Origin: Palaemon carinicauda
Taxonomy: Eukaryota > Arthropoda > Malacostraca > Decapoda > Palaemonidae
Length of the DNA stretch: 64,000 bases
Direction: 5' to 3'
NCBI RefSeq assembly: GCF_036898095.1
Contig: NC_090729.1
Coordinates: forward strand, 72,648,257-72,712,256
Position 1 is the stretch's first letter. The number at the start of each line of letters is the position of its first letter. The position numbers and the translations under genes are program-made. Of this stretch, positions 45,190 to 57,299 are shown one piece after another. The notes beneath the pieces were generated by a model, which saw nothing but the letters and a program-made list of their open reading frames with translations, did no database searches and was not told the DNA's origin.

Positions 45190-46870
45190 TTCTGCGAGTG
45201 ATATACCAGAGAAATTTTACCTTAGAGGTATCAACAGAGTTCTGACCTCTGGAGTGAATATCCCGAGAGATATCTTGTATAAATCAGGGAATGTGTTAAT
45301 AACAAGACATGGCTATCCTTCCCCGAATAGAGTTACCTTTGTCTCGAAGGATAAGGTAGAGGAAAGGATATATGGGCAAGTGAGCCGTTACAACTCCTGA
45401 TCTCAATGTGCTACAACTAACACGTATCCTGTTGAACTATTCCAGGAGCAGCCATCGCATGATGTTGTAGTAGTTTGCGGACTCTGGCCAGAGGTAGCAC
45501 CCAAACTGCCTAGTGTCTGAATGCCGACCACACCCCAACGTTCACTACACAAAAAATATTCAATGGTGGAATACCCAAAAATCTGGGTAAAACGCAAACA
45601 ATCAAGGATGGTCTGGGCACTGGGCACCACCCTTGATTTTATACTGGGCAAGGGGACCCAGCAAGAACCTTACTTCCCCCATATCTTCCCTTGCCTTGAG
45701 CTTGCTGAATAAACGCGTAAGATGCCCATTGATACATTTCTGAGAAGTTAGCAAATTTATGAATAGCTCTATCTTCTCTAGGTAAGATGGCTTCAAGCTT
45801 AAGTAAAGTGTCAGAACATTAGGTGAAAGGGAACAATTATTAAGACTAATAACAGGACACAGTGTGGGAGAGAAAAAATATGATAAATGACTTATTAGAA
45901 ACAGATTTAATAAAAAAAAAACACACAACTGTTTAGGTATACAAAATTTTTTTGTCATTCAAATAAGCAATTAAGGGAAAAATTAGTACCCATTTACACT
46001 CCAGCCTCACAATAACATGATAGAAAAATTTGAATAACAAAAAACAAGAACTATTCACATGCTGGACACACTTATGGGTTCCAGATGCAAGTATAATCAA
46101 AGGCACACCCTAGCCGGGTACCTGTTTGGGATACATTCAAATACAAGTAGCTTGCCTCACGATCAAAGGGATTATAAAACAAGGTTGCAATTCATGTGGC
46201 AAAACTAGAAGCTCCAGGCAAACTTGCTTTTAACAGTCTTCACCAGGCTGACTAGCAACATAATCGGATGCAGGATCATGCAATATTATTCCAAAGAAAA
46301 CTCCAGACTTATGACAGGAAACACTTCAAGCTTAAAGGAGAACCCCACAACACTGTGGCTCATTGACAACACAAAGTTTGGCTGATACTGAAAACATTTC
46401 TATGCCACTTTATGTTTAACTTCTATTTTCCACTTCAAACCCTACCGTGAGTAGGGCGTGCTGCAAAAAAAAAAAAAAATGCAATAATAGAAGGTTGAAG
46501 GACCAAAATATAACAGACTACAAATATAATATAATGAAAAAATAAAAAATAATTTGTATTTTTTCTTAACTCTCATATTAATTTTTCCACATTTCCTGCC
46601 ATGTGATATACCAGAGAAATTTTACCTTAGAAGTATCAACAGAGTTCTGACCTCTGGAGCGAATATCCCGAGAGGTATCTTGTATAAATCAGGGACGTGT
46701 TAATAACAACCTATGGCTATCCTTCCTGAATAGAGTTAACCTTATCTCGAAGGATAATGTAGAGGAAAGGATATGTGGACAATTGAGCCGTTACAAGTCC
46801 CTATCTCAATGTGCTACAACTAACACGTATCCTGTTGAACCATTCCAGGAGCAGCCATCGCATGACGTGA
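45190..46870. repeat. Direct duplication of ~270 bp of element H ITR
   Basis: 45195-45460 and about 46600-46870 share tgataccagagaaatttta-like sequence through gagcagccatcgcatgatg with few differences. The 1.1 kb between them (45460-46590) has no recognisable gene and ends in an A run (46466-46479). An insertion with partial duplication, or replication slippage, could explain it. Confidence 0.75.
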
Positions 46871-47587
46871 GGTCCCACACTGAGAATTGGGAGGGGATGG
46901 AAAGTAACGGGAGGGCCATCAGGACGACATGGCTATCTCACCCAAAAATATATTTTTCCTATGTCAAAATCTACTTTTTGGGCTTGAGCCATGTCGTCCT
47001 GATGGAAGTGTACCAGAGAATTATTATTCTCAGTTGTGGCTAGGAGAGTTTTAACCCTTTACACCCCATTGACATAATCATACTTCCTGTAGCATTAGTA
47101 ACTATTGTACCAAGCTATGGTGCAAGAAATATGTTTATAAAAAGTAGGAGCAAAGGAAATCAACGTCACAGTCCCACTCACTGTGGAGAAGATCTTTGTT
47201 TCCAGAAGATGAAAAGACCGAAGTTTATAAAAGGAGGGTTAAAAATTGAGATACACTACTTTTATTTTGTACAGTAGGTCCAATGAAGGTAACGCAGAAA
47301 GGGAACAGCAGTTTTTTATTGTTCCCAAAAGATGCATCAATGTAACAGTAATCAATTGTAACATTATATGCAGTAGATATATACTGAAAACTGGAGTTTT
47401 TCAACCCCAAAATTATGTAACAGATTAATAAAATAGTAACACTCATGACATAAAGGGAAAGATATCACCTTTGACTATAATATTAAATATTATATTAAAA
47501 AGAGGAACATGAGTCCCCGTGCACAATGTAGACTTAGAATTCCCAGGCATACAGTCTATAAGAGTCCATATATAACACTTAAGAAGC

Positions 47588-48110
47588 TGGTTTAATCACA
47601 CTACCAGCGGCCACTACAAAGTGTTTAATCTTTTCCAAATGTTGTAAGTAATGTTTTGAAGAACACCCTTGAAGATTTCCAGTCCGTGTAAGCCAGTAAG
47701 CCTGCAAAGGATATAAATTGAAAAAAAAAATTAATGATGCAACTTTCTTAGAGTCATGATCTGATGGTATACTATTAAGGTCAGTCTTTCTGATGAAATA
47801 GGTGAGATTGGACCTTAGCTGATTCAGAGAACGATTAGATCCTGTGGTCTCCCCTTTAAGAAGTTAGCTGCCTTTAAAGTCCTGGCTCTTTAACAGGTAG
47901 GCCTTAAGGCACTCCACTTGGCATAGAGAAGGGTCCACCTGAAGTTGAACAATCTTTCAAGCCCCCAGCCTTTCATGGGAAGTTCGTTTTTTGCCAAGAA
48001 TGCAGGATCAGGGTAAAGATTTACCTCCCCCGATTCTGAGGATTCAATGTGGCCATCATCCATTGAAAGTGCCACAATCTCACAGAAGCCATAGCAAGCA
48101 AAAAGATGGA
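47588..48110 (-). pseudogene. Tyrosine recombinase remnant of element H
   Basis: Minus-strand translation gives EIVALSMDDGHIES, LYPDPAFLAKNELP, and near the end KHFVVAAGSVIKP, all aligning with element A. The segment that should carry the first catalytic Arg (SGARVSE) reads ACYGFCE, and HxxR reads HDSKK. Frame changes occur between blocks. It is not functional. Confidence 0.75.
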
Positions 48111-48292
48111 CTTTTGAGTAAGATCCCTCAGAGAAAAAGAGGTGTTATCTATCGAGGGCATAGCACCTTCATACATACCGGGAATAATATCCATTCATTA
48201 GTGTTGTTCGACATCCCATACTAATGTTGCCAATTCTTCTTGTTGGGGTTTGATGATACATTTGTACTCTTAAAATACATTTTCAGGCTCGA

Positions 48293-48517
48293 GCCATGTC
48301 GTCCTGATGGAAGTTCCTTCTGTCAGCTTCTACAGTATAATATTTCTGTGATTGATATTACAAGACATATCCTAAGATAACCATAGATATCTGCACCCCA
48401 AACAGACCTTTCCCAGTCTAGTCCACTAAGGGGTAGGATAGGTAAGGAGCCGTTACACATCCTATCACCTTCCAGTGCCCCATTACGGTCCCGCTTCCCA
48501 TTCCTTCAATGGCTACA
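48293..48517 (+). repeat. Element C left inverted terminal repeat (internally deleted)
   Basis: Reverse complement of 56570-56866 except for about 72 bp missing at about 48364, where attacaag is joined to acatatcc. The missing part contains a small ggggtt/aacccc hairpin in the intact right copy. Confidence 0.8.
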
Positions 48518-48593
48518 GGTCAGTTGATTTTGTGGGTGCTTTTTTCTCAGTCTTTTTTTTTTTTTTTTTTTTTTTGAAGAATTATCGTTTGGG

Positions 48594-48624
48594 ATGGCTT
48601 CCTCTTCTTCGTCAAAGTTGAGTA
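48594..48624 (+). other. Element C copy of the conserved leader mini-ORF
   Basis: ATG at 48594, five Ser codons in a short stretch, then AAGTTGAGTA at 48615-48624. A 23-base T run lies just upstream (48553-48575). Confidence 0.45.
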
Positions 48625-48639
48625 TTTACCTCTCTTTGC

Positions 48640-50690
48640 CTTTATTTATACTAATTTTGGTGTCACTCCCTTCGGGGACTTATAATTTAGCTTTTGGTTA
48701 GAGGAAGCCGAAGCGCTTCGAGTCCTGCTAGCATGGCGTCGGGCTTAGTCCCCGATGGCCTATTATTTATCGTGTTTACTTTATTTTTATAGGTAAGTTT
48801 CATGTTATCTAGTTTTTGTTTAGCATTACAAGGACTCAATTTTATATATATTTTCATTACGATTAGCATTACGATGCTAAGGACTCAATTTTATATATTA
48901 TTATTACAATTTATTATTTTAGTCTTTGGTGAGTTCGTATCAATTTCGGCATGTCCGTCGGGCCATCGTGCTACATACGCTCTCTAGTTGGTTTACGGTA
49001 TTCCTTTCGAGTTCCCCTTTGCGAAGGGCGAGTACACTCTTTCCTGTCAGTGCGCTGACAGTTGTTTGATGCCGTATTCTAACCCTTTTTAAATTTTGAG
49101 AATATAATCATTTTGTTGATCCCCGTTACTGATATTGAACTTATATATATTGTGAGTGTTTTATTGTGTGAAGGCCTAGCCCTTCGGGGTTTTTGCCCTA
49201 TTAACCCAGCAGCATTCTCCTTTATAAAGAGAGTTGTCAGACTGTCGGCAATGCTGGTACTTACGACTTCGTCGTCTCCGACGGTATTCCTTTTCTGGGC
49301 CATGCTATAGCGATACATTGCTATATTATCTATGTGGCAGTTCTCGCTCAGTATTGGGTATAGTTTTTGTGCCCCTGATTTAGGAATAGCCCTGGGAGGC
49401 GGCGATACCATTACCTATCTGTGCCGTTATTATCAGCAAGGATATTATGTTATGAAGGCAGATGTTTTTATTATTAGCGACTGCCTTTTTTATAGAGATA
49501 TCTGTTCATGAGTACAAACCTCAAATTGGCATAAAGAAAGGATATTATGTTATGAAGGCAGATGTTTTTATTATTAGTGACTGCCTTTTTATAGAGACAT
49601 CTGTTGATGAGTACAAACCTCAAATTAGCATAAAGAAAGGATATGTTATGAAGACAGATGTTTTTATTATTAGCGACTGCCTTTTTATAGAGATATCTGT
49701 TGATGAGTACAAACCTCAAATTGGCATTAAGAAAGGATATTATGTTATGAAGGCAGATGTTTTTATTATTAGTGACTGCCTTTTTATAGAGATATCTGTT
49801 GATGAGTACAAACCTCAAATTGGCATTAAGAAAGGATATTATGTTATGAAGGCAGATGTTTTTATTATTAGTGACTGCCTTTTTATAGAGACATCTGTTG
49901 ATGAGTACAAACCTCAAATTAGCATAAAGAAAGGATATGTTATGAAGACAGATGTTTTTATTATTAGCGACTGCCTTTTTATAGAGATATCTGTTGATGA
50001 GTACAAACCTCAAATTGGCATTAAGAAAGGATATTATGTTATGAAGGCAGATGTTTTTATTATTAGTGACTGCCTTTTTATAGAGATATCTGTTGATGAA
50101 TACAAACCTCAAATTGGCATGAGGACCTTACTTCAACAACTTGTGAGGTATCTTCATGCTAGTCAGCTTTGGAGTTCTCTTTTGCGAAAGGTTCTCCTTA
50201 ACTAGTCTTTAGATTTAACTTTTTTAATTTATTAATTATTTTCATCACTTTATTCAGATCTTTTGAAAACGTGGATTGGATTGTGCATCTTACAGGGCAA
50301 TTCTGTTATGATCCCCCTTGTCAGTTTATGGTTTAAAGAATAGCCTTCTAATTTTACTTTTGGTTGCTTTCATTTATCGATGCATCGATAATTTTTGCAG
50401 GGTAGGTAACTCAGTTACTTTCCTTTTAGCCTTTTCCCTGCGGAGAGGGTAGGCTATTTATTTTGATGAGCATTTTGTTCCCTCTTTTAACTGATCAATA
50501 TTTAAATGATAAAAGGGGACAAATTTAGTTGGCTTTACTTCCAATCTAACTACATTAAAGAGGTCTGGATATTGTGATCCTTTTTCTCTTTCTGATCACG
50601 AAAATTGTAGATATACATGTTTCGGGTGTTAATTTCCCAAATTTTTGTCTGGAATTTTTGAATGTTATTAACCCATTCTTTTCAGCACGG
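48640..50690 (+). other. Element C leader or intron
   Basis: Non-coding leader between the mini-ORF and gag, containing the minisatellite at 49441-50121. It ends in a T-rich tract with ttttcag (two candidates, near 50680-50710) directly before gag, again resembling a 3' splice site. Confidence 0.45.
49441..50121 (+). repeat. Seven-unit minisatellite with a 294-bp higher-order repeat
   Basis: Units start at 49441, 49541, 49640, 49736, 49835, 49934 and 50030 (lengths 100, 99, 96, 99, 99, 96 and about 92). Units 2-3-4 and 5-6-7 carry the same type order (acatct/attagc; short gatatgttatgaagac; gatatc/attggcatt), giving a 294-bp trimer duplicated almost exactly. Because most units are multiples of three, long frames stay open on both strands (49462-50205 plus, 49474-50112 minus); I treat these as repeat artefacts. 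Confidence 0.92.
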
Positions 50691-50714
50691 TGATCTAGAG
50701 ATTTTCAGATACTC

Positions 50715-52803
50715 ATGGCCGTTTTCTCCTCTTTAGAGGCGGGATCTTCGAAGGAGATGCATTGTCGAGTCCCGATCTTTGCCAGGACCGTGAGGTATCC
50801 CTGTGGTTATGATACCTGCAGGACACATGCTACATGCAGGAGGATGAAGGGTCCAATCTCTTATTGGGACCCTCAGGATTGTAGTGTGTGTAAGGATTTA
50901 CATTATTCTGGATGGGTATCGGAGGATGTTTCTGATGATGACTGAGTGTTTTTCCAGAGATCTCTTCGTTCCTGGGTCAGGGGTTTCAAAAGGAATGCTG
51001 AGCCAAAGGCTCCTTATTTTCCTTCTGTAGCTTGGAAGGTTATTCTTTTTCCGAAGGTGGCCCCGGACTCGGTATTGGGGTATGCCCCACCTAAACGTAT
51101 ACCTACTGTTCAGATTCACATAGATGAAACTTTAAGTTCTGTGACCCTTGACATGGACAATTTCTCCTCGGATTCCTCTTTATCTCCAGGTTGGGAATCA
51201 GCTCTCCTGTCAGCAGAAGATTCAGAGGAACCCCTCCTTCATGTGGAAGATTCTTACCAGCCAGAATTGGACAACGTTAGTGTGGCTTCCGTGAGAGATT
51301 CGCTGTGTTCCGTTATTTCACCGGCCGTTACTAAGGCGGCTCCTCTATCAACTGTTACGACGACGCCTTCTTTTCCAGGTACGCCTCCCGTTCCTGTCCT
51401 TCCTCCATCCTCGGTCGAGCCGGGCGAACCAACACTTCCTAAATTCCCATCTAATTTGGAAGACAGGTCCCTGTTAGCAAGCTTGAAGGTTTTCTTGGAA
51501 GAGAACCAAAATTATCAACGACAAATGTTTAAAGCCTTACGTGAGGAGATTCCGGCTTTGAAACCTCAAGAGGATTCTTCTAAAGCTAAAGTTTTACCTT
51601 CTCAGTTTCCCCCTTGCACGCAACAGAATCCGTGGAGGTATGTGGGTCCTGCGGCCCTTTCAGAGGGTATTCTTCATATTGGAGAGGGGCTAGGCTCTAG
51701 ACTGGTTGCTGATCTGGAGTTTTATCCAGATATAGAGGCCTACCCCTTTTTCTACGTTAGGTTAGCTGAAGGTGTTCCGTTAAGAGACGACACTATATCT
51801 AAAGAAACAATACTTCTAGATCACACTAGAGCGCAGCACCTGACAGTAAAGGAAATGAAGACAGCAGTGTGTATTAATACACAATTAGGCGCTTTTGGTA
51901 AAAGGTTGACTACTTTTATAGAACCCGACACAATGGTTTTTCCTTTTGCTTCGGAAGCCTTTTTAGCGGTAGAAAAGGCCGTCAAGGAGAATAAGTCTCT
52001 TCCGGTCTTGGAAGAATGTAATCCTGTGTCCCTCGTTCTGCCCCATGATGCTGAACACTGGTTGTATATCCAGTTTACTTTTGCTGAAGGGAAATTAGAC
52101 AAGGATATAGCTAGCCGGCAGTTTAATGAAAAACTGCCGAGGATTCCGGACTACCTACTTAAGGTGGAATTGGAGGCTAAGGAGAGACTATCAGCTTCTA
52201 TGTGTCTTCAATGCTTTGTAGAGATGATGATTGGTAATTTCATTGATGCCCCTGTCTTTTTGCTTTTGGCGAAGATACACATGGCTACTCTTATGAAAGA
52301 TCTTTTTTTACTTTTTCCAGGCTCGTAGAGCCTGCAGGAAGCATGTTTTAGCATCCGCGACCGTTCGCCATGAACCGAAGCGTCTTATTGACTCGTGTAT
52401 TTGGGGTAAAGATCTTTTCCCACAGAAATTGGTAAAGGAGATCTTGGATAAAGCGGCAGCAGAAAATAAGAGTCTTTCCCAGAGATGGGGAATTTCTCTC
52501 AAAAGGAAATTTATTCCTGGGGTTGGCCCTCATCCTAAGAGGTTCCGTAAACCCACATTCTATAAAAGGCCCTTCATTTCAGCTTCAGGTAGTGCTTCGC
52601 AGAATACTTTCACCATTCCTCACCCGGTGACTTCACAGTCCCAAGCATTCAATCCTAGATTTGAACAAGGGACCTCGTCCTTTCATCCCCTCAAGACTGA
52701 AAGAGGAGGTAGAGGCCGGTCCGACAGAGGTCGTAGGCCAAGGAGTCGGGGTCTCCAAGGTAACAGGGGAACTAGGGGCACATATCCTCAACCAAAACAA
52801 TGA
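50715..52803 (+). pseudogene. Element C gag, one stop and one frameshift
   Basis: Homologue of the element A gag with the same order: a Cys/His segment (CGYDTCRTHATC and DCSVC), WVRGFKRNA, an acidic and Ser/Pro-rich part, the NPWRYVG block, and a basic RG-rich tail ending in PQPKQ. A TGA at 50943-50945 interrupts the frame just before the block aligned with element A KLRKWVRGF. A second break near 52315 shifts the frame before ARRACRKHVL. Both changes look like ordinary decay. Confidence 0.8.
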
Positions 52804-52814
52804 GAATACTCTAG

Positions 52815-54608
52815 TAGGGGGAGGACTGAAATTGTTCAAGGACAGGTGGGCGTTCATTCCTTGGGCACAGAGCCTGATTTCCAGTGGTCTGGGCTGGAAA
52901 TGGAAGGGACAACCCCCGAGGGTCAGGATATTTTTCCAGAAATCAACACTACATCTGGAACAATATGTGCAGGACCTCTTAAAGAAGAGAGTTATCCATT
53001 GCACGAAATCTATGAAGTTTCAAGGTCGTCTATTCTGCATGCCAAAGAAAGATTCAATTATTCCTCGAACAATTCTCGACTTGTCCCATCTAAACCTGTT
53101 CGTTCAGTGCAACAAGTTCCGGATGCTGACTGTTTCGCAGATACAGATCTTACTACCCCGGGGGCTTACACCATCTCTATAGATCTTACCGACGCTTATT
53201 GGCATCTTCCGATAGGTCGACGCTTCTCCCCCTACCTTGGTTTCAGACTGGAGAGAAAGGCTTATGTATTCAGAGCTATGCCATTCGGGCTCAACATAGC
53301 TCCGAGAATTTTCACGAAAATTATAGACGAAATCATTCAACAATTAAGGGAAAGAGGTCTTCAAGTAGCAGCATACTTGGATGATTGACTTGTGTGGGCT
53401 CCTCAGCAAGAGAATGCACGGAAGCAACATATCAGGTGGTGAGATTCCTCCAATATCTAGGATTCCAAATAAACTTCAAGAAGTCCAGACTGACTCCGGC
53501 TCAGGTGTTCCAGTGGTTAGGGATTCATTGGAATCTAAAGACTCATAACCTCTCTATTCCCTCTGCCAAGAGGAAGAAAATAGCCCAGTCAATTCGGTCT
53601 TTCATCAAGTCGAGAAAGACCACCAGACGTTGTCAGGAAAGGGCTCTGGGCTCACTTCAGTACGTTTCTATAACGAATCCTCTCCTCAAGATCAGACTCA
53701 AGGATGGAAGCAGGGTTGGGAAGAATAGAGCTTCCACAGCTCTCCGCGATCATCAGAAGACGACCCCGGAGTTGCTTCGATGGCAACTCCGTCAGTGCTC
53801 AGATGCCAGAAGTCTTTCCAAGACAGTTCCACTGCACTTTCCTCCTGCTGCAGTGATTCTACATACGGACGCCTCACATACTCCTCTCAAGAAAGTGCAA
53901 GGTCGTTGGTCCCAAAGATTCCAGCAATTCCACATCAATATTCTGGAGGACATGGAAGTCTTCTTATCCCTGAAAAGGTTACAATTAAAGAACACCATTG
54001 ACACCCGTCTCGTTTTAGACAACAAAGTAATAGTTCATTGCATCAACAGGCCAGGGTCAAGACCTCCTCAAATAAACCATGTAATGATCGCCATCTTTTC
54101 ATTGGCTCAGAGGAAGAGGTGGCATCTGTCTGCCTCTCACCTTCACGGAATTTGGAATGTGATGGCCGACTCTCTATCTTGAACATATTCCCTAGAGACA
54201 GAATAGCCTCTAGACGAAAAATCATTCTCTTCGGTGCAGGAGGCAATCCCAGGTCTTCAAGTGGACCTGTTTGCAACAAGTCTCAACTATGTGGCACCAA
54301 ATGTGGATCTAGGGGTGATAGGCATGGATGCGTTACACATGGATTGGAATCAATGGGAGAAGATTTATGTATTTCCACCCTTCAATATTCTCTTGAAGGT
54401 GTTGGACAAGCTTCGATCGTTCAGGGGGACAGCAGCCCTGGTTGCTCCTCTATGGCCTAAGAGCAACTGGTTTCCCTTGGTGACAGAGATGAACCCCAGG
54501 CTGGTTCCTCTACCCAGCCCAAGTCTGTCTCAAGAAGTACAGAGGAAGACTGTCTTCGCTTCATCCTGGAAAATGAAAGCCCTTCATCTCATGATTTTTT
54601 CGCATTAG
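52815..54608 (+). pseudogene. Element C RT-RNase H-methyltransferase-like polyprotein
   Basis: Blocks follow element A: WAFIPWAQSLISSGLGW, KFQGRLFCMPKKDS, TISIDLTDAYWHLP, MPFGLNIAPRIFTK, AAYLDD, then RNase H with LHTDAS, NILEDM, LVLDNK and MADSLS, and an FPPFNILLKVLDK block (about 54370). Frame changes occur near 53150 and 53400. Stops include a TGA right after YLDD (53386-53388) and after MADSLS (54180-54182). Catalytic acidic residues are present, so inactivation is by frame damage. Confidence 0.85.
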
Positions 54609-55574
54609 CCCTGGAAAAAAGATTCAAAATTCAACGGGACAAATTGGCATTTGCGGAAAATTATAAAGCTTCCACTACTTTGAATCAGTATGAAACTTTG
54701 TGGAAGAAATGGGTTCGATATGTGAAAGATATAAATCCATCTTCTATCTCTATGGATTTTTTTTAGGCTTTCTGATCGATTTACATGCGAAAGATTTAGC
54801 ATCCTCCATGATTGCGTTGTACAAGTCAGCCCTAGCTAGACCCATCTTGTATGCCTTTGACATAGATTTCAACTCGCACCTTTTCAACAAGATTCCGAGA
54901 GCTTGCGCCAGGTTGAGACCAGCAGTTCCACCGAGGCTGATCTCCTGGTCATTGGATAAAGTTTTACAACTGGCTTCGGAAATTAACAATCAGACAGCGT
55001 CTTTACGAGATTTATCTCAAAAAGTAATTTTTCTAATCGCAATGGCTTCTGGTGCTCAGATTAGTGAAATTGTGGTTCTCTCTAGAGATGAAGGTCACAT
55101 AGAATTTACAGACAATGGTGAAGTTAATTTATACCCTGATCCTACCTTTTTGGCTAAGAATGAGCTACCATCCAAACATTGGGGTCCATGGAAAATAGTT
55201 CCCCTCGAAAGTGATCTCACCCTGTGTCCAGTGCAATGTTTAAAGACATATCTTGACAGGACAAAGAATATTAAAAAGGGCCAATTATTTAGAGGTGGCA
55301 GGGTCGGATCAGAGTTGTCTTTGAAACAACTGAGAGCAAAATTGGCTTATTTTATTAAACGAGCAGACCCGGCTAGCATGCCGTTGGGTCATGATCCTAG
55401 GAAAGTGGCATCGTTCCTGAACTTCTTTCAGTATATGTCATTCTAAGGTTACAAGCTTATACTGGTTGGAAGTCCACCAGGGTGTTCTTTAAGCATTATA
55501 TGAAGCAATTGGATGAAGTTCGTCATTTTGTGGTGGCAGCAGGTAGTGTTATAAAGCCTGCTGCAACGACGTAG
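54545..55574 (+). pseudogene. Element C tyrosine recombinase, inactive
   Basis: The frame begins inside the pol end with DCLRFILENESPSSHDFF, matching element A, and carries on through a disruption in the T run near 54760 (SISMDFF then a stop; the next frame continues FLIDLHAKDL). The first catalytic Arg is Gln (SGAQISE), which alone should stop cleavage. GHDPRK is intact. A frameshift after YMSF (near 55443) puts YTGWKSTRVFFKHYMK in another frame. The end is SVIKPAATT, stop 55572-55574. Confidence 0.85.
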
Positions 55575-56392
55575 CCCTCATGTGTGTCCTTGGACATTCT
55601 TCCAGCTTATTTTCTTTAATAAGTAAACTGTCGGTTTTTGCTTCATTGTCTACATTAAACAATTTCAAAATTCTAAATTTCAGGATTTAATTTAATTTCT
55701 CTGAATTTTATTGGTGTACCTTTGTGGCCATATTGTTCCTATTGTAGGACTGAATTTAATATAATTCAGTTTCTTAGTTGGGTTTGACCTTGTATTTTGG
55801 AATTTAGCCATATACGACAAATATTTTTTATCTTAAGATCTCCTTCTTAAAGGATTCTAAGATATAACAAATTATCTCCCCTCATGCTTAATTAGGTGAA
55901 GAATTTTATTGGGGATATAATTTGGGGTACATTGTAGATCAAATGCTCTTCATATAAACTGTATTGAACTTTGCTCAATTAGATTGTCTAATAAAAATTG
56001 TATACTGTTTGATCCTTTTTATTGCTTGACTTAATTCCTGGTAGTAGAATTAAACTTAGCATACTATGGGAATTTCTACTAACACTGCACACTAAGAATC
56101 TTTTTAAAGATGAGTATTTGTTTCTCCATGGTTACTCACTACGCTCATGGTATTGGTAATATGTGTTCTTCACATCTTTTTAGGGGAGTGTTCTTCACCA
56201 AAGGGATGGTTGATAGCAGGTCACATATATTTCCACTTGGAACACTGCCATATTTACCAATTCTTGTCTATGTTGGATTCTTTTACAGGTAGAAATTTAT
56301 GATTATATATCATATAAGTGGTGAGCACCCAGTATGGCAGGTTTACCCATGGGGAAGCCTCACACCGAGTATACATAAGGCTCTGGTACACT
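55575..56392 (+). other. Element C 3' non-coding region
   Basis: AT-rich, with an AATAAA near 55990 that may be the polyadenylation signal. No gene is seen. This corresponds to 8868-9657 of element A. Confidence 0.45.
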
Positions 56393-56490
56393 TCCGTTTG
56401 GATGACATGGCTCGAGCCCAAAAAAAGGATTTTGACGAAGGAAATATCTCTATTTTTGGTTGAGATAGCCATGTCGTCCTGATGGGCCAC
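56393..56490 (+). repeat. Element C internal complementary region
   Basis: Contains gacatggctcgagcccaaaa followed by ggattttgacgaagg, ctatttttggttgagatagc and catgtcgtcctgatgg: the joined complements of the left and right outer ends, as in element A at 9658-9752. Confidence 0.85.
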
Positions 56491-56569
56491 CCGTTACATC
56501 CTACTTTAACCCTCCCCCCCCCCACCTTTTGCTCGTTGGAGGCTTCTATTTCACAGTAGTGCAGCTGCG

Positions 56570-56866
56570 TCTAGGAATGAGAAGCGGGACCGTATTGGGG
56601 CACTGGAAGGTGATAGGATGTGTAATGGCTCCTTACTTATCCTACCCTTTAGTGGACTAGACTGGGAAAGGTCTGTTTGGGGTGCAGATATCTATGGTTG
56701 TCTTAGGATATGTCCCTGATTATACACGATATCTTCGAATAGTCGTTTCCGGGGGTTGGAACCCCGTGATACCTGATGGTAATTCTCTTGTAATATCAAT
56801 CGCAGAAATAATATATTTTAGAAGTTGCCAGAAGGAACTTCCACCAGGACGACATGGCTCTCACCC
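56570..56866 (-). repeat. Element C right inverted terminal repeat
   Basis: Inverted partner of 48293-48517, with the ~72 bp lost on the left. It includes an internal stem gggggttggaacccc near 56750. Confidence 0.8.
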
Positions 56867-57299
56867 ATAAATAGATTTTTCCTTCGTCAAAATCCCTTTT
56901 ATTCTGCTCTTGGCTTACATTGCTGCTCAGCTCTGAATCGTGTCTTGACAACTTGTGACTCTCAAGTGAGAATATGTAAACAAAGCTCGTACACATACAT
57001 ACAAAAACAAAAGTGAGCATCGCTCGTATAAAGATCGAATCCTACTGCAATACAAAAGTAAGAAAAATCTCATCCTAACTTTAGGACAATTAATGAATGA
57101 TCAAATCCTTCATAACATACGCTACTACACCTATAAACTATGCTAAAACATGTTCTAACAATGCAATACTGTGCAACATTACTCTTAATACCCGTAGCGC
57201 ATATAGTATTACAGTACAAAATACATAACAGTCTCCTTTCCCTTAACTTGACATTGTACAAAACTACAAATCTAATCTCTCAGGGGGCTTCCCTCTATT

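Larger units (their letters stand above)
45099..48240 (-). mobile_element. Element H: 5'-truncated minus-strand DIRS remnant
   Basis: Starting from the plus-strand left: a right-type outer end (gaattttgacatataaaag), an ITR (45130-45460), unrelated DNA (45460-46590), a second copy of most of that ITR (46600-46870), an ICR-like junction with the two end types (46905-47025), and then the tyrosine recombinase on the minus strand. RT and gag are missing. It abuts the LINE tail on the left and element C on the right. Confidence 0.7.
48283..56900 (+). mobile_element. Element C: near full-length but mutated DIRS-like retrotransposon
   Basis: Gene order, ITRs (48293-48517 and 56570-56866), ICR (56393-56490) and leader mini-ORF all match element A, so C is a relative in the same family group with much protein divergence. 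Gag has one stop and one frameshift, RT several, and the recombinase has lost its first catalytic Arg. The left ITR lacks about 72 bp present in the right one. Borders are approximate; a clear GTT core is not seen, and the outer bases read attttcagg (left) and aaaatccctttt (right). Confidence 0.85.

Noticed and set aside
49441..50121. CRISPR-like array
   Set aside because: Units are contiguous without unique spacers, and the setting is a eukaryotic retrotransposon.
49462..50205. 247-aa repetitive protein (plus) and 212-aa frame (minus)
   Set aside because: Both follow from minisatellite units that are mostly multiples of three; no start context, domain or homologue is recognisable.
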